Assembly (NCBI RefSeq): GCF_032197885.1
Contig: NZ_CP134161.1
Span: 1 to 29,990 of the forward strand
Direction of reading: 5' to 3'
From: Levilactobacillus namurensis
GTDB lineage: Bacteria; Bacillota; Bacilli; Lactobacillales; Lactobacillaceae
DNA: 29,990 nucleotides
The position numbers and the translations under genes are program-made. Every line of letters begins with the position of its first letter. Within the stretch, counting starts at the first letter, position 1. Shown in pieces: positions 22,944-29,990 of this stretch. The notes below the pieces were generated by a model that searched no databases, had not been told where the DNA came from, and was given only the letters and a program-made list of their open reading frames with translations.

Positions 22944-23294
22944 ATGGTGGAACTTTTACACAATCCTAAATCAAATAAAAGCAAAATAATTCCTAGAAAA
23001 TCGGCGCCCCAGCCCCAAAAAGAAATTTCCATATCTTCTCTAAACGAATCAAACAAAACGAAGTCTAAACAAATAGATGGTGTTACTTTTGATACTACAC
23101 TCAGAATTGACAATCATCTAAAAAACTTTATGAAAGCTATGGTAATTTTAGGGTATAGCTCAACTCAACAAAACGGATTAGCCCAATTACAAAAAACTTT
23201 TTTTGAATCGTTAACTGAGTCTGAACAAAATACGCTTACGACTCAAATACAGACTTTGGAAACCGGCGATGCTAACAAAGTAAAAAGTAAATAA
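22944..23294 (+). CDS. Small ParB-like centromere-binding protein (predicted ribbon-helix-helix)
   Basis: 116 residues from ATG 22944, one base after the parA stop, with GAAAGGGCGG upstream; the frame also opens at 22926 inside parA. The N-terminal ~45 residues are polar and probably flexible (KSNKSKIIPRKSAPQPQKEI), as needed to stimulate the ParA ATPase. The centre, FDTTLRIDNHLKNFMKAMVI then LGYSSTQQN, matches the strand-helix-helix pattern of small replication/partition proteins in lactobacilli (DUF5388-like). Predicted to bind the octads at 21921-22125. Named by position and fold prediction, not by strong similarity. Confidence 0.75.
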   Translation: MVELLHNPKSNKSKIIPRKSAPQPQKEISISSLNESNKTKSKQIDGVTFDTTLRIDNHLKNFMKAMVILGYSSTQQNGLAQLQKTFFESLTESEQNTLTTQIQTLETGDANKVKSK

Positions 23295-23368
23295 TCACGT
23301 GCTCTCAGACGACACGTTCACCTTTTAGATGTATACTTGTCCGTTTAAATTAAGCAGAATGCACACAA

Positions 23369-23402
23369 AAAAGTCCTCTATTATGCGGAATAGAGGGCTT
23401 TT
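23369..23402. terminator. Terminator after the partition operon
   Basis: AAAAGTCCTCTATT (23369-23382) and AATAGAGGGCTTTT (23389-23402) with one mismatch; A run before, T run after, so it can work in both directions. Confidence 0.85.
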
Positions 23403-23501
23403 CTGAAATCATTACATACAGGCTTTGCTTAGGAGCGTTGCTTGTGTCCATTTAGGACATACACAATCATATAACAATCAATGCTGTCACTTAACTTACT
23501 C

Positions 23502-23540
23502 AAAAAATCCACCCACCTCGTGATGAGATGAGTGGATTTT
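23502..23540. terminator. Second bidirectional terminator
   Basis: AAAAATCCACCCACCTC region (23502-23518) pairs with GAGATGAGTGGATTTTT (23524-23540), 15 of 17 positions. No gene ends next to it now; it may belong to a gene removed before the ISLpl1 insertion. The 23403-23500 stretch between the two hairpins holds no ORF. Confidence 0.7.
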
Positions 23541-23578
23541 TGGTTGTGTGTACATTCAATTTATTCATTAATTTATAT

Positions 23579-24611
23579 GGCAAATTACAAGTTTAATCCG
23601 AACAAGCCCGGAATCTTTCAATGGCAGTCTGTTGATGATGTATTTTTAATGGTCGTTGATTAATTAGTTCAAGTGCTGCTAGGATCTCATCAGTCGTTAC
23701 TTGGCTAAAATTGGTCTTTTTCGGGAAGAACCAGCGTAACCGTCTATTAAAATATTCATTGGAACCTCGCTCCCATGGTGAATATGGATGGCAAAAATAA
23801 ACTTTGATCTGATAATCCTGTTCTAAGGCCTGATAATTGGCAAACTCTTTACCATGATCAACAGTAATGGATTTTACTTGGGGACCGAAGGCCCCCATAA
23901 ACTTGCCAAAGGCGGTGTTTAGAGCCTTAGCCGTTCTATTAGGGGCTTTGATGGCCCATAGAAGTCGGGTCTTACGTTCTACGAATGTAACCAGACATGA
24001 TCGTGACTCACTTCGACTAGAAAGCACCGTATCTACTTCCCAATAACCAAAAGCTAACCGTTGATTAACAGTTGTTGGCCGTTGTTCGATGGAAGTCCCA
24101 CTTGTAAATTTCCCACGATTTTCGCTCACTCGGTGCTGGCGGACATTCCGATTGGGTAGATCAGTCAATTTGAAGGGGAGCCAGCCACGATTAAGCCAAT
24201 TATAAATTGACGCAGTGCTCAAGTTATAAGCGGCCGCAATGGTTTCTGGTGACCAGGTTAATCGTAAGTGATTGGTAATTAAAGTCGCTAATGCTGCCGT
24301 CAGCATCGAACGACGACCGCAATTCCGCCTTTTGCGATCTGCATCTTGCTGAGCTAATTCTGGATCATAAGGTTTAACCCGGTCCAACTCATAGCTAATC
24401 GTAGCTTTGGCGACGCCTAAGGCGTCAGCCATTACTTGGTAAGATTTATTCCCCTCATTGACCAGTTGTGCTAGTGCGCCACGTTGAAAACGTGATAAAG
24501 TAGATGTACCCAAAGTAATCACTCCCTATATTGGTTGGAATTAGCTACTACCATTGTAAGTGATTGCTTTGGGCTTTTTAATTTCTGTTCGGATTAATTA
24601 TAGAATTTGCC
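23579..24611 (-). mobile_element. ISLpl1-type IS30-family element, intact copy B
   Basis: 1033 bases, terminal repeats GGCAAATTACAAGTTTAATC (23579) and, inverted at 24611, GGCAAATTCTATAATTAATC. Flanked by ATAT on both sides (23575-23578 and 24612-24615), the probable target duplication, so this copy inserted cleanly and recently. Confidence 0.92.
23593..24522 (-). CDS. IS30-family transposase (ISLpl1 type), intact
   Basis: 309 residues from GTG 24522; a TTG three codons in (MGTSTLSRF...) sits better behind AGGGAGTG and may be the real start. N-terminal HTH (NEGNKSYQVMADALGVAKAT, ISYEL), second HTH (SPETIAAAYNLSTASIYNWL) and DDE core FGYWEVDTV, ITVDHGKEF, SPWERGSNEYFNRRLRWFF. It likely supplies transposase for the defective copies A and C. 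Tyr in FGYWEVDTV is His in copy A. Confidence 0.93.
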   Translation of the reverse strand: MITLGTSTLSRFQRGALAQLVNEGNKSYQVMADALGVAKATISYELDRVKPYDPELAQQDADRKRRNCGRRSMLTAALATLITNHLRLTWSPETIAAAYNLSTASIYNWLNRGWLPFKLTDLPNRNVRQHRVSENRGKFTSGTSIEQRPTTVNQRLAFGYWEVDTVLSSRSESRSCLVTFVERKTRLLWAIKAPNRTAKALNTAFGKFMGAFGPQVKSITVDHGKEFANYQALEQDYQIKVYFCHPYSPWERGSNEYFNRRLRWFFPKKTNFSQVTTDEILAALELINQRPLKIHHQQTAIERFRACSD

Positions 24612-24710
24612 ATATTTAGGAATATAAGGACCAAATTGTTTAACAAATGAGGTATTTATCCAAATTAGTTTGAATAAATTGGTATTACTATTAAGCAACA
24701 GGCGCCAAAA

Positions 24711-25814
24711 TTATTGAATATTAGAATTAATTCTAATATTTACTCTATAAGCTGTTGGAGATATTCCAACGTAATGCTTGAAAATCCGCATAAAATAATT
24801 AGGGTTATTAAAAGCTAAAGTGTAGGCGATCTCAGAAATATTTACAGAACTATTTATTAGCATATATTGAGCAGCTTTAACTTTTTGGATATTAATATAT
24901 GAGCTGATTGTTTGATTATATTTTTTCTTGAATGCATGCGCCAAAGAACTTTTAGAACAGCCTAAATTTTGAGCTAAAATTGTTAAAGATAACTTTTGAT
25001 TAATATGATTTTTAATATAAGATGAACATTTTTCAGGAATTAATAAAGCAGATTCATCTTTTGTTTTTTGAATTTCTTTAAAGCAACGAATAGCCACTTG
25101 TTTCATCCAAATTTCAAAGGGGGGAATATCTTTCTTGAACTCAATTGTCCCTAAAATGTCATCCTGTATTTTAAGAGCAACATCTATTAGTACTTGTCCA
25201 CTTTCAATAACGTTACTCATTAATAAGCTTACAAAACGAATCATAACGTCCTTTTCTCCTCGAGCATAGTTATTTTGTTCGAATATCGTACCCATATATT
25301 GAGTCAATGTTAATTTATCTAAAGCCTTATTAAATTGATTAAAATTAAGATTCTTAATGGTTTTAAAAATCGTTTGTTCATTTTTAAATTTAGCAGTTAA
25401 GTCTATTTTGGAATTAAAATCTACTTTCTTTTGAGCAGTAGGTATTTTTTTTACACACGTTTTCCAATTAGGCTTTTTCTTATTAGTAAACAATTGATAA
25501 GCCAAGGAGCTCAATGAATTAAGATTATCAACAAATTTAGCGATTTCACGATAATCTCGTGGAATATTAGTTGTATTAATATGTGGGATTATAAGTAATT
25601 GACGAATTTTATCGATTGGAATGATTGTGACATAAAAATTATTTAGATTAACAATAGTTAAAGTATTGGGAACTTGAAGCTGGAGCGCTTCTTTAGCTAA
25701 TTCTGTCATATTAAAAGCATTATTATCAGAAATTAGGGAAATATCAGTTCCATCGGAAAAATAAAAATCCACTGATGCTACATTACCTAATAAGGAAAAC
25801 AGTTCTTTTTTCAT
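24711..25814 (-). CDS. AraC-family transcriptional regulator
   Basis: 367 residues from ATG 25814; TTGAGG 9 bases upstream favours it over a TTG at 25832 within that signal. The C-terminal ~100 residues hold the two AraC helix-turn-helix units: LSLTILAQNLGCSKSSLAHA and VNISEIAYTLAFNNPNYFMR, followed by IFKHYVGISPTAYR, the family signature. The N-terminal ~260 residues have no motif I recognise; cytosolic, no signal or membrane segment. Very AT-rich. It is divergent from the surface-protein gene at 25944, with a shared 130-base intergenic region that has two direct repeats, so it probably controls that gene and itself. Inducer unknown. Confidence 0.88.
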   Translation of the reverse strand: MKKELFSLLGNVASVDFYFSDGTDISLISDNNAFNMTELAKEALQLQVPNTLTIVNLNNFYVTIIPIDKIRQLLIIPHINTTNIPRDYREIAKFVDNLNSLSSLAYQLFTNKKKPNWKTCVKKIPTAQKKVDFNSKIDLTAKFKNEQTIFKTIKNLNFNQFNKALDKLTLTQYMGTIFEQNNYARGEKDVMIRFVSLLMSNVIESGQVLIDVALKIQDDILGTIEFKKDIPPFEIWMKQVAIRCFKEIQKTKDESALLIPEKCSSYIKNHINQKLSLTILAQNLGCSKSSLAHAFKKKYNQTISSYINIQKVKAAQYMLINSSVNISEIAYTLAFNNPNYFMRIFKHYVGISPTAYRVNIRINSNIQ

Positions 25815-25837
25815 AAATTTGGCCTCAATCAAATATA

Positions 25838-25873
25838 CAAAATAGTATAGTTATTTGCAAAATAATATAGTTA
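25838..25873. promoter_or_regulatory. Direct repeats between regulator and adhesin: candidate AraC-type operator
   Basis: CAAAATAGTATAGTTA (25838-25853) and CAAAATAATATAGTTA (25858-25873) differ at one position and are exactly 20 bases apart, about two helical turns, as expected for two AraC-type monomers on one DNA face. TTGTCA follows at 25877. GTATAG/ATATAG may double as -10 boxes. Confidence 0.65.
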
Positions 25874-25943
25874 ATTTTGTCACTGTTAATTATATACTTA
25901 CCCTTAGGCATGAACAATTAATTATTGAAAAGGGACTTGTTTT

Positions 25944-27920
25944 ATGGAAAAACGACATTACAAGATGTATAAAGATGGCAAAAAATGGGTCTTTGCAGCA
26001 GTTACTGTGATTGCTTTAGGGGTTGGGTTAAGTGAAAGTACATATGTTGTAAAAGCAGATAGTACTGTGACTATTGCATCAACTGATGATTCAGTAAATA
26101 CTGGCTCTGCCAGCAAGAATCCTACTGTACCTGTCACATCAACTGATGATTCAGTAAATACTGGCTCTGCCAGCAAGAATCCTACTGTACCTGTCATATC
26201 AACTGATGATTCAGTAAATACTGGCTCTGCCAGCAAGAATCCTACTGTACCTGTCATATCAACTGATGATTCAGTAAATACTGGCTCTGCCAGCAAGAAT
26301 CCTACTGTACCTGTCACATCAGCTAATGATTCAGTAAATACTGGCTCTGCCAGCAAGAATCCTACTGTACCTGTCACATCAACTGATGATTCAGTAAATA
26401 CTGGTGCCGCCAGCAAGAAAACTAATTTACCTGCTACCTCAACTGATAATTCAAAAAAAATTAAATCTTCACTTGTTATCAATCATTTAGAAGAGAAAGG
26501 CAATCTTGAAAAATTGGCCTTATCATCTGATAGTGTCCAACCAGCTACTTCCATTAGTGATGATACTTATTTAAAAAATTTAGGAATTGATATTAACGAC
26601 CTAAATACTAACAGTGTTTTAAAATTAGCTTCTTTGTTCCATATTTTTGCAAATCAAGCTAGTTTATCAGCGGATACTAATGGTAATTTAGCTGTTAAAA
26701 TTTTAAATGGCTCTAACGATTTTGGTACACGTGGTGATTCATACAATTTAACTAGCGGTGATATTTATTACATTCAACAACTGGCCAAAGAGCTTCAAAA
26801 TAACGCTTTTAGAAATAAAACATTTAATCATGTAGTATTAGGTAAAGATGTTAGTGTATCAATTGAAAATAACAAGGTCTTGATCAATGGTATCACTATG
26901 GATAATTTAAAACCTGAAGATGTTTATCAAGATACCAATGGGCAGACCTATATTGATTTTAGTGATGTATTTCAGCAACTAGTAAAGGCATCCACCAGTT
27001 ATGCTAGTACTCCTCAGTCAAAAGGTGTTATTTCAAATTATGATGACATGAATAATCGCTATGTTGATGTTTCGAAAGTAGCAACTGGAACACAAATTAT
27101 TTATGTAAATGTTCCATTCAAATATTTGAGTGCTTCTCAGCCGATTACAATCAAGGGAATATCTCATTTAGAAAATGGCCCCACTATCGTCATTAACGTT
27201 ACTGATATTCCAAATGGTGATCAAAATATTTCTACACAAGTTCAATTATATTATGATGATGGAACGAATTCTCTACCCAGCAGTGAAGAGCATTCAGAGC
27301 CTAACCATGTATTATGGAACTTAGGTACCGGTGAACAAGTCTTCAATTTCAGCAGTGGTCGGTTTATGGGAAGCGTTTTAGCACCTAATGCGACTATTAA
27401 TGCTGGAGTTAACATTGATGGGAATATTGTTGCTAATATCGTTAATATAACCGGCGGTGAATCGCACAGATGGGATATTCATCCACAACCGACACAGCCA
27501 ACTCAACCGACGCAGCCAACTCAACCGACACAGCCAACTCAACCGACACAGCCAACTCAACCGACGCAGCCAACTCAACCGACACAGCCAACTCAACCGA
27601 CACAGCCAACTCAACCGACACAGCCAACTCAACCGACACAGCCAACTCAACCGACACAGCCAACTCAACCGACGCAGCCAACTCAACCGACGCAGCCAAC
27701 TCAACCGACGCAGCCAACTCAATTGATTAAAACTAATGTTAATGAGAAAAAAACAGTTTCATTGGTAAATGATAAAGAAAAAAATCCTTCTAAAAATAGA
27801 GAAGCTTTACCACAAACTAGTGAAAAATCAGAAAGCTCTGTTTCAGCTCTAGGTGTCTTATTACTGGCTTTAGGAAGTTTAACCAGTTGGCTGACTTTCA
27901 GAAAAAAGTGGAAAGATTAA
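25944..27920 (+). CDS. Sortase-anchored surface adhesin with choice-of-anchor A domain
   Basis: 658 residues. KxYKxGKxW signal peptide (KMYKDGKKW, residues 7-15; cleavage likely after VKA38). Residues ~45-165: six 20-residue repeats (DDSVNTGSASKNPTVPV unit). Residues ~205-515: a domain ending FMGSVLAPNATINAGVNIDG, NIVANIVNITGGESHRWD, the 'choice-of-anchor A' family of extracellular proteins. Residues 516-593: 26 Pro-Thr-Gln triplets as a wall-spanning stalk. Then LPQTSE (622-627), a hydrophobic segment and the charged tail FRKKWKD: cell-wall anchoring by sortase; LPQTxE is the form favoured in the Lactiplantibacillus plantarum group. AAGGGA precedes ATG. The Ser/Thr-rich parts are possible glycosylation sites, and a truncated glycosyltransferase gene follows. 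Role in adhesion is inferred. Confidence 0.9.
   Translation: MEKRHYKMYKDGKKWVFAAVTVIALGVGLSESTYVVKADSTVTIASTDDSVNTGSASKNPTVPVTSTDDSVNTGSASKNPTVPVISTDDSVNTGSASKNPTVPVISTDDSVNTGSASKNPTVPVTSANDSVNTGSASKNPTVPVTSTDDSVNTGAASKKTNLPATSTDNSKKIKSSLVINHLEEKGNLEKLALSSDSVQPATSISDDTYLKNLGIDINDLNTNSVLKLASLFHIFANQASLSADTNGNLAVKILNGSNDFGTRGDSYNLTSGDIYYIQQLAKELQNNAFRNKTFNHVVLGKDVSVSIENNKVLINGITMDNLKPEDVYQDTNGQTYIDFSDVFQQLVKASTSYASTPQSKGVISNYDDMNNRYVDVSKVATGTQIIYVNVPFKYLSASQPITIKGISHLENGPTIVINVTDIPNGDQNISTQVQLYYDDGTNSLPSSEEHSEPNHVLWNLGTGEQVFNFSSGRFMGSVLAPNATINAGVNIDGNIVANIVNITGGESHRWDIHPQPTQPTQPTQPTQPTQPTQPTQPTQPTQPTQPTQPTQPTQPTQPTQPTQPTQPTQPTQPTQPTQPTQPTQPTQPTQPTQLIKTNVNEKKTVSLVNDKEKNPSKNREALPQTSEKSESSVSALGVLLLALGSLTSWLTFRKKWKD
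26077..26436 (+). repeat. Six tandem 60-bp repeats in the adhesin gene
   Basis: Copies begin at 26077 and every 60 bases after. The first four are nearly identical (one C/T change near the unit end), the fifth has GCTAAT for ACTGAT, the sixth diverges at its end, and a seventh half-copy fades out by ~26460. Each encodes 20 residues. Near-identity at the DNA level suggests recent expansion. Confidence 0.92.
27489..27722 (+). repeat. Thirteen tandem 18-bp repeats encoding Pro-Thr-Gln
   Basis: Unit CCGACACAGCCAACTCAA, with ACA or ACG as the only variation, 234 bases in total. Each unit encodes (PTQ)2 using different codons for its two halves, so the DNA period is 18 while the protein period is 3. 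Length can vary without frameshift. Confidence 0.95.
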
Positions 27921-27936
27921 CTAAACAATCTTGAAA

Positions 27937-27982
27937 GAACTAAAAGGTGGGAGTGAAATTAATCACTCCCACCTTTTAGTTC
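27937..27982. terminator. Strong terminator after the adhesin gene
   Basis: A perfect 19-base stem (27937-27955 with 27964-27982) around an 8-base loop, starting GAACTAAAAGG and ending CCTTTTAGTTC. Symmetric, so it could also act on the minus strand. Confidence 0.9.
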
Positions 27983-28001
27983 ATAATAGGAGGTTCTACA
28001 A

Positions 28002-28160
28002 ATGCATTATTTTATCACATCAAGAATTGACAGTTTAACTTCGGCCATTGAACTAGCCGAAATCAAGCGACTAAAACTTTTAAAGAGAGGGCAAATTACA
28101 AGTTTAATCCGAACAAGCCCGGAATCTTTCAATGGCAGTCTGTTGATGATGTATTTTTAA
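28002..28160 (+). pseudogene. 5' remnant of a probable glycosyltransferase gene fused to IS sequence
   Basis: TAGGAGG lies 8 bases before ATG 28002. The first 29 codons (MHYFITSRIDSLTSAIELAE then IKRLKLLKR) resemble the N-terminus of glycosyltransferases that modify Ser-rich adhesins or wall polymers in lactobacilli and streptococci (pattern YYFI...SGIE.A..KRL.LF). From 28090 the frame runs into ISLpl1 and stops at 28158-28160, giving a 52-codon hybrid ORF. The rest of the gene is absent. Assignment rests on a short stretch. Confidence 0.55.
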
Positions 28161-28431
28161 TGGTCGTTGATTAATTAGTTCAAGTGCTGCTAGGATCTCA
28201 TCAGTCGTTACTTGGCTAAAATTGGTCTTTTTCGGGAAGAACCAGCGTAACCGTCTATTAAAATATTCATTGGAACCTCGCTCCCATGGTGAATATGGAT
28301 GGCAAAAATAAACTTTGATCTGATAATCCTGTTCTAAGGCCTGATAATTGGCAAACTCTTTACCATGATCAACAGTAATGGATTTTACTTGGGGACCGAA
28401 GGCCCCCATAAACTTGCCAAAGGCGGTGTTT
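28090..28431 (-). mobile_element. ISLpl1-type fragment, copy C (transposase 3' end)
   Basis: 342 bases identical in layout to the 23579-23920 part of the intact copy, including the codons for the last ~107 transposase residues (NTAFGKFMGAFGPQ... to ACSD). Cut at 28431 by the IS256 element. Non-functional, but its outer end is intact. Confidence 0.9.
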
Positions 28432-29783
28432 GGTAGCGTCAAGAATCTTGTGTAAATGAAATGCCTTCGTACATATAATATGTATCTAACTTAAATAAAT
28501 GATGCTTCCAAGGTGTCCTGGAGTCCTTTGAACCCTCGGTGGATCCGCTTCAGAGACTTCTCGTTATAAACATTAAACTGAGAAACCAGGAAGCGATCCA
28601 GTGAATCTTCCGTTGGAAATTGTTCTTTGTGGTGGGTGGTGCGCTTGAGATGCTTATTAAAGTTCTCAATCAGGTTAGTGGAGTATAGTGATTGCCGGAT
28701 AGCTGGTGGAAAGTCCATGAAAGTGAGTAAATTCGGCATTTTAAGCAGATCTTTGATTAATTTGGGATAGGTCTGATGCCAGTTGTTGGCGAACTCATTC
28801 AGTTTCAGTTCGGCTGCTTCGCGGTTGGCGGCCCGATGAACTTGTTTAAAGTCACTGATCACGGCCTTGCGGTCTTTTACGCGAACTTTGTTCATCAGAT
28901 TCCGCCCAACATGAACCAGGCAACGTTGTCGTTTGGCTTTAGGGAAATGCCGATTCAAGCCTTCATCCAAACCAACTAACCCATCGGCCACAAACAACAG
29001 CACATCTTTAACGCCCTGCTTGATCAAGGTTCCCAGCAGTTCAGTCCAGATTCCAGTCGATTCCGTTGGCGCCACTTGGTAGTTCAGCACTTCTTTCGTA
29101 CCATCTGGACGAATGCCAATCGCAATATGAACGGCTTCTTTTTGAACGGTATCCCGCTTTAACGGCAAGTAAGTGGCATCTAAGAAGATGGCCGCATATT
29201 GTGAAGCCAGTCGCCGTTGCTGGAAAGCTTGAACCTGTTCATTGACGGCTTTAGTCATGTTGGAAACCGTGGCTTTGGAGTAGTGAGCACCGTACATTTT
29301 CTCAATGAGTTCGGCAATTTCAGCAGTGGTAATTCCCTTGGTATACAACTGAATGACCGTTGTTTCTAAATTATCACTGTGCCGACCGTAGGCTGGCAAG
29401 GTATGATTTTCAAACCGGCCATTGCGATCTCGAGGAATGGTTAAGCTAAGTTGGCCGTACTTCGTATCAAACGAGCGCTCATAACTGCCGTTGCGGTTAT
29501 TACCAGTGTTAATCCCAGCGTATGAGTAGCGTTCGTAACCCAAAAACTCTGCCAATTCGGTTTGAAGCAGCTGGTTAATCGCAATTTCGAGGTGGTGACG
29601 AAAAACTTCGTCCAAATCTTGCTTTTGGGCTAGTGCAGCGATAATTTCTGTGGTAAGTTCATTCATGGGGAATGCCTCCTGTGATGTTTTCTGTGGTTAC
29701 TAAATATCATAAGGGAAGGCATTCCCTATTTCTATACAATTCAGAAATCTTTTATGCATTTACACAAGATATTTTACGCTCTC
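28432..29783 (-). mobile_element. IS256-family element, complete
   Basis: Terminal repeats GGTAGCGTCAAGAATCTTGT (28432) and, inverted at 29783, GAGAGCGTAAAATATCTTGT. About 1352 bases. Flanks are ISLpl1 sequence on the left and an inverted IS256 fragment on the right; no 8-9 base target duplication, so the junctions arose by rearrangement. Confidence 0.9.
28491..29666 (-). CDS. IS256-family (mutator-type) transposase
   Basis: 391 residues, full length for the family. AGGAGG 9 bases before ATG 29666. N-terminal region LLQTELAEFLGYERYSYAGI followed by NNRNGSYERSFDTKYGQL is the family hallmark. Catalytic residues: AIFLDATYLPLK (Asp), LLFVADGLVGLDE (Asp), STNLIENFNKHLKR (Glu) with C/H motif KRQRCLVHVGRNL between. 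Intact and probably active; it may act on the fragment whose one end remains at 100-126. Confidence 0.93.
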   Translation of the reverse strand: MNELTTEIIAALAQKQDLDEVFRHHLEIAINQLLQTELAEFLGYERYSYAGINTGNNRNGSYERSFDTKYGQLSLTIPRDRNGRFENHTLPAYGRHSDNLETTVIQLYTKGITTAEIAELIEKMYGAHYSKATVSNMTKAVNEQVQAFQQRRLASQYAAIFLDATYLPLKRDTVQKEAVHIAIGIRPDGTKEVLNYQVAPTESTGIWTELLGTLIKQGVKDVLLFVADGLVGLDEGLNRHFPKAKRQRCLVHVGRNLMNKVRVKDRKAVISDFKQVHRAANREAAELKLNEFANNWHQTYPKLIKDLLKMPNLLTFMDFPPAIRQSLYSTNLIENFNKHLKRTTHHKEQFPTEDSLDRFLVSQFNVYNEKSLKRIHRGFKGLQDTLEASFI

Positions 29784-29990
29784 CAAATTAATCAAAGATC
29801 TGCTTAAAATGCCGAATTTACTCACTTTCATGGACTTTCCACCAGCTATCCGGCAATCACTATACTCCACTAACCTGATTGAGAACTTTAATAAGCATCT
29901 CAAGCGCACCACCCACCACAAAGAACAATTTCCAACGGAAGATTCACTGGATCGCTTCCTGGTTTCTCAGTTTAATGTTTATAACGAGAA
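29784..29990 (+). pseudogene. IS256-family transposase fragment, continues at base 1
   Basis: From about 29788 the plus strand encodes LIKDLLKMPNLLTFMDFPPA and onward (AIRQSLYSTNLIENFNKHLK...) to NVYNE, with the Lys codon split between 29989-29990 and base 1, then SLKRIHRGFKGLQDTLEASF and the stop at 65-67. It matches the last ~90 residues of the intact transposase. The 5' three quarters are missing. Confidence 0.93.

Noticed and set aside
25958..26482. 174-codon minus-strand ORF over the 60-bp repeats
   Set aside because: Antisense shadow created by a repeat whose length is a multiple of three; no start signals.
27378..27730. Four long ORFs in other frames over the Pro-Thr-Gln repeats
   Set aside because: Pure shadows of the 18-base repeat in the adhesin gene.
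1..29990. tRNA or rRNA genes
   Set aside because: No cloverleaf-like or rRNA-like stretch was noticed when reading both strands, but I could not run a covariance search.

Overview
The window reads as one complete circular plasmid of about 30 kb from a lactic acid bacterium of the Lactobacillaceae. The last codon fragment (29989-29990) continues without a gap into base 1: together they rebuild the 3' part of an IS256-family transposase that is present intact at 28491-29666. Host clues are an ISLpl1-type IS30 element in three copies, a KxYKxGKxW signal peptide with an LPQTSE sortase signal, a MobQ mobilisation module, a RelB/DinJ antitoxin, and generally low-GC coding with AGGAGG-type ribosome binding sites.

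Layout. (1) 1-3511: remnant of a maltose/galactose operon (5'-truncated galM plus intact pgmB), an eroded minus-strand gene, and a ClC-type chloride channel/antiporter. (2) 3660-5710: a type I toxin/antisense RNA locus, then the last 32 codons of a restriction specificity subunit (hsdS) and the last 150 codons of an AAA-type ATPase, joined by a defective ISLpl1 copy; this looks like the scar of a defence island. (3) 5820-7920: an isolated IS end, a serine resolvase, an intact IS30 element and an ISL3 transposase tail. (4) 7989-10999: an intact opuA-type glycine betaine/compatible-solute ABC operon. (5) 11050-13107: an IS3 element broken by a second IS30 type. (6) 13065-17033: mobilisation and stability block: small HTH gene, MobA/MobL relaxase, oriT, two small accessory genes, and a RelB/DinJ plus PemK/MazF-like toxin-antitoxin pair. 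(7) 17232-21094: a RepA_N-type replication gene reduced to its C-terminus and split by an IS5-family element with a clean TTA duplication; an IS150-group element and a second, inverted IS5 copy follow. (8) 21095-23540: unrecognised leader region, a probable small RNA, two arrays of 8-bp repeats and the parA-parB partition operon. (9) 23579-28160: intact ISLpl1, AraC-type regulator, LPXTG-type surface adhesin with two repeat regions, and the first codons of a probable glycosyltransferase. (10) 28090-29990: ISLpl1 fragment, full IS256 element and an inverted IS256 fragment that crosses the origin of numbering.

Insertion sequences and their debris make up roughly a third of the molecule, and nearly every boundary between functional blocks is an IS end. 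The plasmid appears kept by active partition, two toxin-antitoxin systems and mobilisability. Its cargo would serve osmotic stress (opuA), anion/acid handling (ClC) and surface attachment (adhesin). The striking gap is replication: the only recognisable initiator gene is broken, so either an unrecognised initiator/origin (best place 21095-21860) or help from another replicon is implied.
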